A DNA stretch of 52,118 nucleotides from Clostridiales bacterium (GCA_018365455.1 JAGZJZ010000046.1:1-52118); one strand, 5' to 3'; counted from the first letter of the stretch, positions 26,359-35,324 are shown. Translations and numbers: made by a program. The notes: a model not told the origin generated them from the sequence alone.

Positions 26359-27513
26359 TTAATGAGTACTGTGCATCTTCCTTGGAAAGGTGATCTGGAA
26401 CACACACCCCTTCTTTCCTTTTTTTACCCGGATACTTCCTCCCTGATCCTCCAGTATCTTCCTTGCCAGGTACAGTCCCACCCCAGAGCCTTCTGTCTCC
26501 TGAACCTCTTGTGCACTTCCTCGATAAAAGCGTTTGAAGACCTGGTGCATCTCCTCTTTTGGAATTCCCATTCCCTGATCTTCGATCTCGATTATGAAAT
26601 AACTAACCATTAGCATGACCCGTATTTCAACAGCTGTCCCTCCCTCTGAATATTTTACTGCATTATCCAGTACGTTGAGCAGCGCCTCCTGGGTCCATCT
26701 GGAATCCAGAAGCACTTCCTCGTCCTCAAATTCATTGACTGATATTGAGATATTTTTTTCATAGGCCTTCATGTAGACTCCATTCACGGCACCCAGCAGC
26801 GTTTTCTTCAGGCTTCCCTGTTTTTTCTCTATCTGGATCATGTTCGCTTCCAGCCTGGACAGCTGAATCAGAGATTTCGTCAGATTCTCCAGCTTATCCA
26901 CTTCCTTGAATCCCTGTAATAAAAACGACTGCTGTTCTTCTCTGGTAAAGCTGCCGGTATCGGCAATCTCATAACACATTTTCAGAGAGGCAAGGGGCGT
27001 TTTCAGCTGGTGGGAGATATCCGTAACCAGCGCTTTCGTTTCTGCTTCCTCCCTTTTCATTTTTTCTCTTAATATCCGGTTTTCTTCATCCAGCTGTTCC
27101 AGCCTGTCATCCAGTTCAAATATTTTCAGTTCTGCCCTCTGGAATCTTCTCCGCTGGAATATGGCAATTCCCCCAATGAACAGCATCATCAAAACAAAGC
27201 CCAGGAGTATCACCGGCAAAAAAGAGGTGATGGTATGAGGCAGGGTCCTATAGTCAAAAACATATCCGTACTTTTCTGCTGCTTCCTTCCCGGCGCTGAC
27301 AGCCTGCCTGCTGTCCACCCCTGTTTTCCCCTTAAAAATGCTCACATACGCTCCTTCTGTCTTAGGCTCCAGAAGAATACACTGTCCCAGAAGCTTCTGC
27401 TCTTCCCTGTGAACGGTATAAATCCATCCTATAGATGCCGCCACGCACCCCAATATTACAAGAAAGAGCAGTCCTGCTAATAGGCCTACTCTTTGGTTAC
27501 TTCCCTTGTCCAT
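26359..27513 (-). CDS. Sensor histidine kinase
   Basis: A 384-residue kinase with helices at about 10-32 and 97-118 enclosing a 65-residue extracytoplasmic sensor. A coiled coil (about 125-160) leads to the H-box DISHQLKTPLAS with phosphorylated His. The ATP domain has N-box NVLDNAVKYS, G1 DQGMGIP and G2 GSGVGLYLAR. It overlaps the response regulator gene by 28 bases. The sensor is larger than in the intramembrane-sensing BceS type, so direct ligand sensing is likely. It probably controls the adjacent ABC transporter. Confidence 0.92.
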   Translation of the reverse strand: MDKGSNQRVGLLAGLLFLVILGCVAASIGWIYTVHREEQKLLGQCILLEPKTEGAYVSIFKGKTGVDSRQAVSAGKEAAEKYGYVFDYRTLPHTITSFLPVILLGFVLMMLFIGGIAIFQRRRFQRAELKIFELDDRLEQLDEENRILREKMKREEAETKALVTDISHQLKTPLASLKMCYEIADTGSFTREEQQSFLLQGFKEVDKLENLTKSLIQLSRLEANMIQIEKKQGSLKKTLLGAVNGVYMKAYEKNISISVNEFEDEEVLLDSRWTQEALLNVLDNAVKYSEGGTAVEIRVMLMVSYFIIEIEDQGMGIPKEEMHQVFKRFYRGSAQEVQETEGSGVGLYLARKILEDQGGSIRVKKGKKGCVFQITFPRKMHSTH

Positions 27514-28163
27514 ATATACCCCATTCCTCTTACATTCTGTATCGCATCGTTTTCCAGCCTTCTGCGCAGACGGCTGATATTAACCGGTACCGTATTGTCA
27601 TCCACAAACTGCCCGTCAATGTCCCAGACTGCTTCGGCAATCTGCTCTTTGGAGAAAATCTGCTTTGGATGCTCCAGGAAGAAGACCAGTAACTGCATCT
27701 CCTTTTTGCTCAGGAGCATCAGCTCCTGCCCCTTCCAGGCTTTCATCTCCCTTAAGGATACGCGGATATCTGCACACAGAAGGTACGAAATCTGTTTCAC
27801 TTCCACCCGCTTCATCAGTGCATGCACCTTGGATACCAGCACCATGAGGCTAAAGGGCTTCGTAATATAGTCGTCCGCCCCTACGTCATAGCCATTCACA
27901 ATATCAATTTCCTGATCCAGAGCCGTCAGGAATATGAGATAAACACTGCTCTTTTCCCGTATTTTACGGGAAAAATCCATCCCATTTCCATCACTCAGGG
28001 TGATATCACTGATTATAAGATGAATTTTATTCTGTTCAAACAGTTCTTCCGCCTGTAACGCTCCAAATGCAGACAGGACACGATATCCTTCCTTTTCCAG
28101 CCGCATGGTAATCCCCCGGTTCAGATTCTCCTCATCCTCCAGAAGCAATATGGTTTTTCTCAC
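27486..28163 (-). CDS. OmpR-family response regulator
   Basis: A 225-residue regulator with receiver domain (acidic LLEDEEN near residue 7-13, phosphorylated Asp in IISDITLSDGNG, Lys in DYITKPF) and a C-terminal winged helix (about 125-222, with VNISRLRRRLE recognition helix). The start codon is GTG, six bases after AAGGAGAT. It is first in the operon with the kinase and ABC transporter, behind a consensus promoter. Confidence 0.93.
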   Translation of the reverse strand: MRKTILLLEDEENLNRGITMRLEKEGYRVLSAFGALQAEELFEQNKIHLIISDITLSDGNGMDFSRKIREKSSVYLIFLTALDQEIDIVNGYDVGADDYITKPFSLMVLVSKVHALMKRVEVKQISYLLCADIRVSLREMKAWKGQELMLLSKKEMQLLVFFLEHPKQIFSKEQIAEAVWDIDGQFVDDNTVPVNISRLRRRLENDAIQNVRGMGYIWTREVTKE

Positions 28164-28195
28164 CTGATGATCTCCTTATTCCTTATGATAAACTG

Positions 28196-28225
28196 ATTAT
28201 AGAGCACCCCTGGGGGTATTGTCAA
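28196..28225 (-). promoter_or_regulatory. Promoter for the two-component/ABC operon
   Basis: Minus-strand TTGACA (28225-28220) and TATAAT (28201-28196) are perfect hexamers, 18 bases apart. The spacer holds a near-palindrome, ACCCCTGGGGGT, that could be a regulator site. Confidence 0.65.
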
Positions 28226-28229
28226 CTTA

Positions 28230-29558
28230 CTAAAGCCTCGCTTTTTTCCAAACGCCCCGGGCGTAAAAGACGATCGCCATAACGGTGGCAATGGACCACC
28301 CCACAGGCCAGGAAATCCAAATGCCGGTGGTACCAAGGAACTTTGAAAATATAAATGCCAGAATTACCCGTAACACCAGATCCGAAAAGGTATCGATCAT
28401 GAAATAGATCATGGCACCGGACCCGCGCAGTACGCCGTCTATAATCAATTTCAGAGCCACTACAAAGTAAAAGGGCGCCACAATCCGCAGAAAATCCGTT
28501 CCAATTTCCAGCGCCACTTTGCTGCTCTCATTCATGAATAATCCCAGCATGGTGTCGTTGAAGAAAAAGAATGCCACAAAAAACGGTACCGTTACAATTT
28601 CAACCATAACAAGCCCCGCCTTAAATCCGTCCTTCACGCGTTCTGTTTTTCCAGCCCCCATATTTTGTGCCGTATAGCTGGACAGCCCGTTAGACAGGGT
28701 TGTGACGGAGGTTATACAGAAGGTGTTCAGCTTGATTGCTGCTGAATATCCGGCAATAGTCGCAGACCCGAAGCTGTTTACCAGCCCCTGCACAAACATG
28801 TTTCCTACCGACACAAAACTCTGCTGTAAGATACTGGGAACCGCCACATACGCAATCTTCCCCAGCATTCTCCCTGAAAAAAGCGGGGGACGTTCTGCTG
28901 TCTGAATCCCTCTTATTCTTTTCTGCAGAGTAAAAACGGAAAGGACACAGGAAATCCCCTGTGCGATGAAGGTCGCCCATGCCACACCAGCCACACTCAT
29001 CTTGAAATTAATTACAAAAACCAGGTCCAATATGATATTTCCGATAGAAGAACCGATCAGAAAATACAGAGGTGTCTTAGAATCCCCTAACGCATTGAAG
29101 ATACCCGTACAGATATTGTATAGAAATAAAAATGCCAGTCCGACTATGTAAATGTTCAGATAAAGCGCCGCATCACCGAATATATTATCCGGCGTCTGGA
29201 TCAGACGCATTAACGGGTGGCAGAACACCAGTCCCAGAATTGTCAGGACCAGGCTTAAAACTGCACTGGCTGTAAAAGTTGTGGTAATCGCCGTCTTCAT
29301 TTCCTTAAACTTCCTGCCTCCGAAAAGCTGGGAAATAATAACGGAACACCCTACATTGCTGCCCATGGCAATTGCCATAAATATCATGGTAATGGGATAA
29401 GATGCCCCTACTGCTGCCAAAGCGTCTTCCCCTGCAAATTTTCCGGCTATCATACTGTCTGCTATATTATAAATCTGCTGAAACATTACACTGATTAACA
29501 TGGGTATGGAAAATGCCCAAAGTACATTTCTGGGCTTACCGCTAGTCAGATCTTTCAT
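28230..29558 (-). CDS. MATE family efflux transporter
   Basis: A 442-residue multidrug and toxin extrusion protein with about twelve helices. The N-terminal segment MLISVMFQQIYNIADSMIAG and the mid-protein IGNIILDLVFV are MATE-like. I take the ATG at 29558, eleven bases after GGGAGG, with the protein beginning MKDLTSGKPRNVLWAF. An in-frame extension to 29681 has no good ribosome binding site and is left out. It stands alone on the minus strand. Substrate unknown. Confidence 0.9.
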   Translation of the reverse strand: MKDLTSGKPRNVLWAFSIPMLISVMFQQIYNIADSMIAGKFAGEDALAAVGASYPITMIFMAIAMGSNVGCSVIISQLFGGRKFKEMKTAITTTFTASAVLSLVLTILGLVFCHPLMRLIQTPDNIFGDAALYLNIYIVGLAFLFLYNICTGIFNALGDSKTPLYFLIGSSIGNIILDLVFVINFKMSVAGVAWATFIAQGISCVLSVFTLQKRIRGIQTAERPPLFSGRMLGKIAYVAVPSILQQSFVSVGNMFVQGLVNSFGSATIAGYSAAIKLNTFCITSVTTLSNGLSSYTAQNMGAGKTERVKDGFKAGLVMVEIVTVPFFVAFFFFNDTMLGLFMNESSKVALEIGTDFLRIVAPFYFVVALKLIIDGVLRGSGAMIYFMIDTFSDLVLRVILAFIFSKFLGTTGIWISWPVGWSIATVMAIVFYARGVWKKARL

Positions 29559-29711
29559 CAATTCAATCGCCTCCCTGATTTCTTTTTCCTTTTGTATTAT
29601 ATTCCTTTTTCCATATATGTAAAGATAAACAGTCAAAAAAAGCAAAGATGCCGGAAATTCTTCCATTATCTCTGCTTTCATTACTGACCGATCCTGTTCT
29701 GTTTAGTTCAT

Positions 29712-30197
29712 TCAGTAAATGACGCCGCAGGCTATCTTTTCTCCTGCATTCCCGGATGGCTGCGTTTTAAAATCATCGGAATTTCTATGAATAACTACTG
29801 TTTTTCCTATCACTTCACGGGCATAAAAGCGCTCTGTGAACACCATCATCCATGCAAAACCTCGATTGCCAAAAAGCGGCGGAAGATCACCTGCATGATA
29901 AGGATGTTCACAGTTTCTTGGATTATAGTGGCCATCCGTATCTGCAAACGGATCCTGCGCAGTTCCTGAACAGGAATCCCCACTGTGGATATGAAATCCA
30001 AATATTTCTTCCCCGCACATGCCAGCCTTCGTGGGAAGCCCGTAAATCTCTGCAATGACAACCGTTCCCCCATCCATCTGGTAAAAGTATACCTGTCCTT
30101 TGATGCCCGGATACTTGCTGCTCCCCCGGACAATGGCACAGGCATCCGGCATCCTGTTTATCTCTTGCAGTATCATACTTGTACTGGACTGATTCAA
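29712..30197 (-). CDS. Cu/Zn superoxide dismutase-like protein without signal peptide
   Basis: A 161-residue beta-barrel protein related to SodC. Metal-ligand positions are visible: GFHIHSGDSC (two copper His and the disulfide Cys), ADTDGHYNP, HPYHAGDLPPL (zinc-loop His and Asp) and VIHRNSDD. The C-terminal Gly-rich ACGVI closes the domain. Unlike usual bacterial SodC it has no export signal. The start is TTG 30197, seven bases after AGGAGG; the ATG inside that spacing is out of frame. Whether it dismutates superoxide or acts as a metal chaperone is open. Confidence 0.8.
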   Translation of the reverse strand: MNQSSTSMILQEINRMPDACAIVRGSSKYPGIKGQVYFYQMDGGTVVIAEIYGLPTKAGMCGEEIFGFHIHSGDSCSGTAQDPFADTDGHYNPRNCEHPYHAGDLPPLFGNRGFAWMMVFTERFYAREVIGKTVVIHRNSDDFKTQPSGNAGEKIACGVIY

Positions 30198-30368
30198 TCA
30201 TACACCTCCTGAGCTGACAGCCCCGTACCGCCATCAGCCAGAGCGTGTCTGGAAAATGCTTCCGCCTGCAAGCGGCTCCGGTATTAGATAAACTGCCATG
30301 CAGAATATATATATGCCATGCTTACAGGAATTGTACCAATTTTAAAAAAATAGTTTGAACAGCCTGCA

Positions 30369-30902
30369 TCAGATAACGTCCACCTGGCACATTTTCATGG
30401 CACCCAGCGCCTGTTCATGGCTTTGGGGAGTCACCCCCGCACAGCACCTGGCATCTACAACAACTTTTGTCTCCGGAAGAAAAGTCTTGGCAAGTATGGC
30501 ATTGGATATGACGCAGATATCCGTACATACGCCCACAAACACCATTTCTGTCACATTCTGATAGGTGCCGTGTGCCAGGTCCATGGCAAACTTCTCAGAA
30601 CCAAATGCACCTTTTTCATATTTTTTATACTTTTCAAAGTCCACGGCTGCTTTTACCTCATCCCGGATTTCCCACCCCTTACTTCCTTTTAAGCAATGAG
30701 CCACAGGAAGTTTCCGACCTTCCTGGGTATCCCCATAATGATCACCGTGGGTATCCATGGTAAAGACAATTCTATCCCCTGCTGCCTCAAAATCCTTCAT
30801 TTTTTCCACTACACAGGGGACAATTTTCTGTGCCTCCGGGGTACCAAGTGCTCCGTCAATAAAGTCATTCTGCATATCCACAACTACTAACATCCTGCTC
30901 AT
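30369..30902 (-). CDS. Nicotinamidase-like cysteine hydrolase
   Basis: A 177-residue isochorismatase-fold amidohydrolase. The catalytic triad is visible: Asp in VVVDMQNDF, Lys in KYEKGAFGS and Cys in VGVCTDICVI. The metal-site motif MDTHGDHY matches nicotinamidases, which convert nicotinamide to nicotinate for NAD salvage, so this is the best guess. I choose ATG 30902, six bases after GGAGG, rather than the ATG that abuts the site. Confidence 0.82.
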   Translation of the reverse strand: MSRMLVVVDMQNDFIDGALGTPEAQKIVPCVVEKMKDFEAAGDRIVFTMDTHGDHYGDTQEGRKLPVAHCLKGSKGWEIRDEVKAAVDFEKYKKYEKGAFGSEKFAMDLAHGTYQNVTEMVFVGVCTDICVISNAILAKTFLPETKVVVDARCCAGVTPQSHEQALGAMKMCQVDVI

Positions 30903-31207
30903 GTTCATCCTCCATCCTGCATTGCAAAATTTAATAAATTATTTTATAATTTATCTTAACATCATATAAAAAAAGTATCAACCTGATCAATTGTATAATT
31001 GCACTTTTTCACAAAAGTGATACACTATTATTAGATAAAATAATGAACAGATTCTTATGTAAACTGCACATAATAACCTTAAGTACTACAGAAGCATTTT
31101 CCCGGTTCCCGGAGCGTGTCTGAACATTCATTACCTCCATCTGTACGCCCCGTTTTGAGATATATTTGCCGGTACCGTAGGAAAATGTACAGAAAGGACG
31201 TAAGACT
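30903..31207. other. AT-rich intergenic region with small inverted repeat
   Basis: This gap separates two divergent genes. It holds CACTTTT/AAAAGTG arms (about 31001-31018), near the likely promoter zone, and a degenerate copy of the dispersed repeat at 31117-31172. I see no small gene or known riboswitch in it. Confidence 0.4.
31117..31172 (+). repeat. Dispersed ~55-bp repeat, diverged copy
   Basis: The stretch aligns with the copies at 13984 and 46908 (shared TTCATT, CCATCTG and a TATTTGCC end) with many changes. It is preceded by GGAGCG, as is a weaker trace near 30243 and another near 51984. Confidence 0.5.
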
Positions 31208-32068
31208 ATGAAATTTGATCTGCACTGTCACACCAGCAATGGATCTCTGGATGGCAAAGTCAGCATAGAAAACTATATCCAATTGTTGCAGAGGCATGGG
31301 TTTGACGGCATGTTAATCACCGACCACAACTCCTACAATGGCTACCGCGCCTACAAAAAGCTCCATGAGTCCACCCATAAATATGATGACTTTGTCGTAT
31401 TAAAAGGTGTGGAATACGATACCCTGGATGCCGGACATTTTCTGGTTGTCATGCCGGAAAAAGTTAAGTTGCCCATTCTTGAGATCCGGGGCATGCCCCT
31501 TTCCCTTCTTCTGAAAGTCGTACACGGATTCGGCGGTATCCTGGGGCCTGCACATCCCTACGGTGCAAAGTTTTTAAGTGCTATGCATTCCAAAAAACTG
31601 AAAAGACACCCGGAGCTTATCTACAATTTTGATTTTATTGAAACCGACAATACCTGCAACCCTCATCAGGGAAATGTCCTGGCAAGGGATATGGCTAAAC
31701 GCTACCACAAACCTGCAGTTGCAGGCTCCGATGCCCATAAAGTAAAATATATCGGCACCGCATATACCAATATTGATTATCCTATCCGGGGAAATAACGA
31801 TTTTATTAACGCTGTGCGGCTGAAGAAAATCGCTGACTGCGGCTGCCGGGATGAAGTGTACACAGAACCCAAAGTGGTGACAAAAATTCTTCCGGTCAGC
31901 CTGGCTTGGAAAGTATATAACTACGGGCTTGGTTTTCTAAAGGCGTATTCCAGAAAGGTAAATCTGAATAATCTGAAGGAATTGTGGGAGAAGTTCAAGC
32001 CGGATGCTCTGTTTGATGCCAAAGCAGAGCTGTACCGAAAGAACCGTCCCCGCCATGTTTCCAAATAA
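31208..32068 (+). CDS. PHP-domain phosphoesterase
   Basis: A 286-residue protein with the PHP metal-binding motifs DLHCHTSNGS (residues 4-13), ITDHNSYNG, a central Glu (KGVEYDT), PAHPYG and the terminal VAGSDAHKV. PHP proteins hydrolyse phosphoesters such as nucleoside bisphosphates or 5'-ended oligonucleotides, with two or three metal ions. The C-terminal 70 residues are basic and aromatic and may bind nucleic acid or membrane. It is a single gene with AAAGGA before the start and a strong terminator after it. Confidence 0.85.
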   Translation: MKFDLHCHTSNGSLDGKVSIENYIQLLQRHGFDGMLITDHNSYNGYRAYKKLHESTHKYDDFVVLKGVEYDTLDAGHFLVVMPEKVKLPILEIRGMPLSLLLKVVHGFGGILGPAHPYGAKFLSAMHSKKLKRHPELIYNFDFIETDNTCNPHQGNVLARDMAKRYHKPAVAGSDAHKVKYIGTAYTNIDYPIRGNNDFINAVRLKKIADCGCRDEVYTEPKVVTKILPVSLAWKVYNYGLGFLKAYSRKVNLNNLKELWEKFKPDALFDAKAELYRKNRPRHVSK

Positions 32069-32083
32069 ACATCAAAATAAAGT

Positions 32084-32121
32084 AAAGACCGCTGCACTTC
32101 TGCGCAGCGGTCCGTTTTTTT
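32084..32121. terminator. Bidirectional terminator
   Basis: A perfect 9-bp stem (32087-32095 and 32104-32112) is followed by T7 on the plus strand, ending the PHP gene. The minus side is T-rich as well and follows the rubrerythrin gene. Confidence 0.85.
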
Positions 32122-32719
32122 AAGCTTCTGTATATGGTGCCAGTGACAATCTGATAAAATAACCTTTGTCATGTTTGCATACCGGACACATGGGAGGAAC
32201 ACTTTCCCCTTCATATACATACCCGCAGTTCAGGCACATCCATCCGGTTTTAACATCGGAAACAAAAAGCTTGTTTTCTTCCAGCAGCTTCGCAAATTTC
32301 CCAAATCTGTCTCCATGTATTTTTTCAATTCCTGCAATACCGTCAAAGGAGGCTGCTACCTTCAGGAATCCTTCTTCTCTTGCTTTTTCCGCAAATGCTT
32401 TATAGATGGGATCATGCTCTTCGTATTCATTATGCTGCGCTGCATATAACAGCTGTACTACATCATCATACAAATCAACCGGATAGCCCCCGTCAATTTC
32501 AATGGTTTCACCAGCCAGTTCCTTTAAATGACCATAAAAGATCTCCGCATGTTCTTTTTCCTGATTCGCCGTAAAAGTAAAAATCGCTTCTATGACCTGC
32601 AGGTTCTGCTTTTTCGCTTCCGATGCGGCAAATGTATACCGGTTACGCGCCTGACTCTCCCCAGCAAATGCACGCATAAGATTCTCTTTCGTTTCACTTG
32701 TTTTAAAATCCACTGCCAT
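32120..32719 (-). CDS. rbr: Rubrerythrin
   Basis: A 199-residue peroxide-reducing diiron protein of anaerobes. The ferritin-like domain carries the iron ligands in AGESQARNRY, NQEKEHAEIFYGHL and the second helix pair. The C-terminal rubredoxin-like domain has two Cys pairs, CLNCGYVYEG and CPVCKHDKGYF. I take ATG 32719 after AGGAGT; a short in-frame extension is unsupported. It protects against hydrogen peroxide using NADH-linked electron donors. Confidence 0.94.
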   Translation of the reverse strand: MAVDFKTSETKENLMRAFAGESQARNRYTFAASEAKKQNLQVIEAIFTFTANQEKEHAEIFYGHLKELAGETIEIDGGYPVDLYDDVVQLLYAAQHNEYEEHDPIYKAFAEKAREEGFLKVAASFDGIAGIEKIHGDRFGKFAKLLEENKLFVSDVKTGWMCLNCGYVYEGESVPPMCPVCKHDKGYFIRLSLAPYTEA

Positions 32720-32855
32720 AATCACTACTCCTATCTTATCATTCATTCCATAACCAGAATATCCCGATCCGGGTTATGTCTCTAGTATGCTCTTACGGCA
32801 GAGTTCTATTCCAATTTCTGTAAATTTGCAATACTTTTTCTATTCTTTGTTCCTG

Positions 32856-33584
32856 TTAAAATTTATTCTTCACCAGGAGCTTTATATGCACAACAGTCAG
32901 GATCAAACAATAAATACAAAAAACAGCCAGTGTCTGCAGCACCATCCCGCCCGCGTAATAGTCTTCATTCACAAACCTTTTCACAAATTCCGCAACAGGC
33001 GGAAATAACCACATAAAGTACCTGGCAGCCGGATACTCCTCCATAAGCCCCATTTTCACAATCCCCATTAACATATATAAAAATGTAATCAGGGCTGCCG
33101 CCTTTCGGTTATGCATGATCCTGGTATGCAGAAAAGCACCTGTAATGCCTCCGGTATACGCTGCCAGTATATGTAACACCAATGCATTTAAAATATCTGT
33201 TACCGTTATCATTCTGTTAAATATACCAAAATGATTCACAGCGTTTTGAAAGACCGGAAAGAGTACGGCAAAAAGACTGACCAATATGCCAATGCCGGCA
33301 AGACAGCCCAGATTGACCAGATAATACCTGGTTTCACTTTGTACCTTCAATATGAGGATCTGTTCCTGGACAGGGCTTTTCAATTCGTTAAAGGTCCATC
33401 CGATCCAGGTCATGATCCATATCACAAATACCATAGACATGGTGTATCCTTCCAGCACGCCTAAAGGTGCAAAGGTATAAGCAAAGCCCATGTACATTGC
33501 CATTACAAGAAACGGCAGAATGTATTTGTTAGATTTTTTATAAGTTTCAAATATGTATTGAAATAACACTCTATTTTTGTACAT
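32856..33584 (-). CDS. ABC transporter membrane protein, 242 aa
   Basis: A membrane protein with about six helices and no recognised motif beyond the layout of ABC-2-type permeases. It starts 14 bases inside the end of the upstream ATPase gene, so the two are translationally coupled and form one transporter. It lacks large external loops, so an exporter of a small hydrophobic or cationic compound or a bacteriocin-immunity type transporter is possible. Substrate unknown. Confidence 0.75.
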   Translation of the reverse strand: MYKNRVLFQYIFETYKKSNKYILPFLVMAMYMGFAYTFAPLGVLEGYTMSMVFVIWIMTWIGWTFNELKSPVQEQILILKVQSETRYYLVNLGCLAGIGILVSLFAVLFPVFQNAVNHFGIFNRMITVTDILNALVLHILAAYTGGITGAFLHTRIMHNRKAAALITFLYMLMGIVKMGLMEEYPAARYFMWLFPPVAEFVKRFVNEDYYAGGMVLQTLAVFCIYCLILTVVHIKLLVKNKF

Positions 33585-34410
33585 TCTGCATCTCCCTCAA
33601 TTGATATCCTGCATGAAGCATCATTTTGATAATCGGATTACTGTTTTCCGATGACGAACGGATCTTAATATGAAAACTGTTTATTTCCACCATATCTGCA
33701 GCCTCTTCCACTTCTTTTGGCAGTACTTCGGCACCGGACTCCGGTTCAAATATCAGAATATTGTATTCCTGTAAAAAGGTATCTTCTAATACCGCCTGTT
33801 TTAAGTGCCCGTCTTTTATTTCATAAACGATATCTGCAAGCCGGTTAATTAATTTCTTTTCATGGCAGGACATGACCACAGCTCCGCCGTCTTTTACATA
33901 TTCCTGTATCATAGCCATAAAAATGTTCTGGGATTCCACATCCTGCCCCGACAGCGGTTCATCCATCAGAAGGATATCTGCCTTGGTAAGAAGCGCCTGA
34001 ATCACTGCCGTCTTCTGAAGCGTCCCTTTAGACAGGTATTTCATTGGCTTATCCGCCATGGACTCCATAAAAAATGTTTTCAGCAGATCACTGCCCCGTT
34101 CTTTTGCTTCTTCCTTCGACAGCCCTTCCAGCATCCCCATACTCACCACATATTCCCTTGCCGTAAAATCTGATTTTGGAAACCGCTCCGGAATATAGGT
34201 GATTCTCCATTTTTTATGATGGATAATTTCTCCGCCTGACACCGTTGTCAAAAGTGCAATCATCCGAAGCAGTGTGCTTTTCCCGCACCCGTTATGCCCT
34301 ACTAAAGCAATTGTCTTTCCTTTTTCCACGGAAAAGTTAATATCTTCTAATATCCGATCTTTTCCAAAGTACTTAGATACACCAATCACATCGATTAATT
34401 GCTCCGCCAT
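33571..34410 (-). CDS. ABC transporter ATP-binding protein
   Basis: A 279-residue ATPase with Walker A GHNGCGKSTLLR, a degenerate signature LSKGTLQKTAV in place of LSGGQ, Walker B ILLMDEPLSGQD and switch SCHEKK. After residue 210 there is an extra domain of about 70 residues. The unusual signature is shared by ATPases of several ABC-2-type exporters. It pairs with the overlapping 242-residue membrane protein. Confidence 0.88.
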   Translation of the reverse strand: MAEQLIDVIGVSKYFGKDRILEDINFSVEKGKTIALVGHNGCGKSTLLRMIALLTTVSGGEIIHHKKWRITYIPERFPKSDFTAREYVVSMGMLEGLSKEEAKERGSDLLKTFFMESMADKPMKYLSKGTLQKTAVIQALLTKADILLMDEPLSGQDVESQNIFMAMIQEYVKDGGAVVMSCHEKKLINRLADIVYEIKDGHLKQAVLEDTFLQEYNILIFEPESGAEVLPKEVEEAADMVEINSFHIKIRSSSENSNPIIKMMLHAGYQLREMQNVQK

Positions 34411-34491
34411 TTCAATCCCTTCTTTCCCTATTAGCTTTCGTTTTTTCAGCGAGCTTCTGATCTGGTAAATGCTTCTAACTCTGCATGAAAA

Positions 34492-34525
34492 CTTAGGGGA
34501 AGCCTTATAAAAAGCTTCCCCTAAG
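34492..34525 (-). terminator. Terminator after yjdF
   Basis: CTTAGGGGAAGC (34492-34503) and GCTTCCCCTAAG (34514-34525) form a perfect 12-bp stem followed on the minus strand by TTTT. Next to it (34524-34565) lies GCGTGTTTAAATTTACG and a GGCGG/CCGC stem that looks like another dispersed repeat variant. Confidence 0.7.
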
Positions 34526-34575
34526 CGCGTGTTTAAATTTACGTTTCATCGGCGGTGCGCTACACTCCGCTGCAT

Positions 34576-34995
34576 CTACCTGCCTTTATGTTTCTCTTTT
34601 TTCTTTTGCTGGTGAATTAAAAACTGGCGTCTCTTTTCTTCTTCTCTCTGTTCCCTGCTCTTAACGCTTCGCTCCTGCTTCAACAGCTCATGCTGACGCT
34701 GCAATGCCTGCTGCGCCTTAGTTCCAATCCCATTTTCTTCCACCGCTTTTTTTGCCTGCTTTTGGATGCGCTTAAAGTTGACCCTGCGCTCCTGATGCAC
34801 CTGAGATTTTACCGGAGGGCTGAATTTCAGCCGGTTCCAATTCTCCTGATACCACTCGTTTACTTCGTAATCCTTTGGTTCCACGCCAAAGGTTACTTTG
34901 GAAACCTCATATCCCTGCTCTCCCATGCGTTCAAATATGCCAACCCAAAATGGCGGCTCAAAAAAAATAGTAAGACTGGTTGTTACTTTGTACAT
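34576..34995 (-). CDS. yjdF: YjdF-family protein (DUF2992)
   Basis: A 139-residue basic protein: an N-terminal beta-rich half (TSLTIFFEPPFWVGIFE, about 7-23, typical of YjdF) and a C-terminal half rich in Lys, Arg and Gln that is probably helical and binds RNA or another polyanion. YjdF proteins are of unknown biochemical role but are often controlled by the yjdF riboswitch, which responds to azaaromatic compounds. Such a leader is visible here. Start ATG follows AAAGGAGG. Confidence 0.88.
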   Translation of the reverse strand: MYKVTTSLTIFFEPPFWVGIFERMGEQGYEVSKVTFGVEPKDYEVNEWYQENWNRLKFSPPVKSQVHQERRVNFKRIQKQAKKAVEENGIGTKAQQALQRQHELLKQERSVKSREQREEEKRRQFLIHQQKKKEKHKGR

Positions 34996-34999
34996 ATTA

Positions 35000-35105
35000 A
35001 ATTCCTCCTTTAATTTAAACGGAACAAAGAACGGACAACCAAAGGAGGCAGGTTACTGACAGAATTCTATATTCTGCGCCCGGACTACCAACCGGACTGT
35101 GTTTT
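35000..35105 (-). ncRNA. Probable yjdF riboswitch leader with anti-Shine-Dalgarno
   Basis: The minus-strand leader of yjdF carries a CAGAAT/ATTCTG stem, possible GGTT/AACC closing pairs and then CCTCCTTT (plus-strand 35041-35048), which is exactly complementary to the AAAGGAGG site of yjdF (plus-strand 35004-35011). This fits ligand control of translation start. I identify it as yjdF type from the downstream gene and layout, not from a covariance search. Confidence 0.65.
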
Positions 35106-35158
35106 TATCTTTATTTTAAACGTATTGCTCACTAGTTTAGAGCTAGTTGCATAATGCT

Positions 35159-35187
35159 ATAGTAGCTTTTTTTGAAATTTTTGTCAA
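35159..35187 (-). promoter_or_regulatory. Promoter for yjdF
   Basis: Minus-strand TTGACA (35187-35182) and TACTAT (35164-35159) are 17 bases apart. Downstream lies an ACTAG/CTAGT stem (near 35130-35150) at the start of the leader. Confidence 0.7.
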
Positions 35188-35267
35188 GTCAGGAGAAACA
35201 CCTGTTCCTGGATGTAACCTTATTTATACCCTATCTAAAAATTCATGCAGAAATACCAGAAACTCCC

Positions 35268-35324
35268 TTGACATATTTGTTCTATCGCGGTAGAATCTCA
35301 TTATAGAATTCTATTACAATAGAA
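35268..35324 (+). promoter_or_regulatory. Promoter and twin operators of the BlaI/BlaR1-like operon
   Basis: TTGACA (35268-35273) and TAGAAT (35291-35296) are 17 bases apart. A dyad TTCTAT-N4-GTAGAA (35280-35295) covers the spacer and -10, and a second dyad TTCTAT-N4-ATAGAA (35309-35324) covers the start region. Two operators of matching half-sites suit autoregulation by the BlaI-like repressor, though the half-site differs from the classical TACA/TGTA box. Confidence 0.75.

Noticed and set aside
29923..30234. Reading frame starting at the ATG three bases after AGGAGG near 30.2 kb
   Set aside because: Spacing is too short and the product lacks any domain; the overlapping TTG-started frame encodes a clear SOD-like domain.
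35041..35165. Plain promoter with unstructured leader for yjdF
   Set aside because: The exact anti-Shine-Dalgarno and stems make a structured leader more likely.
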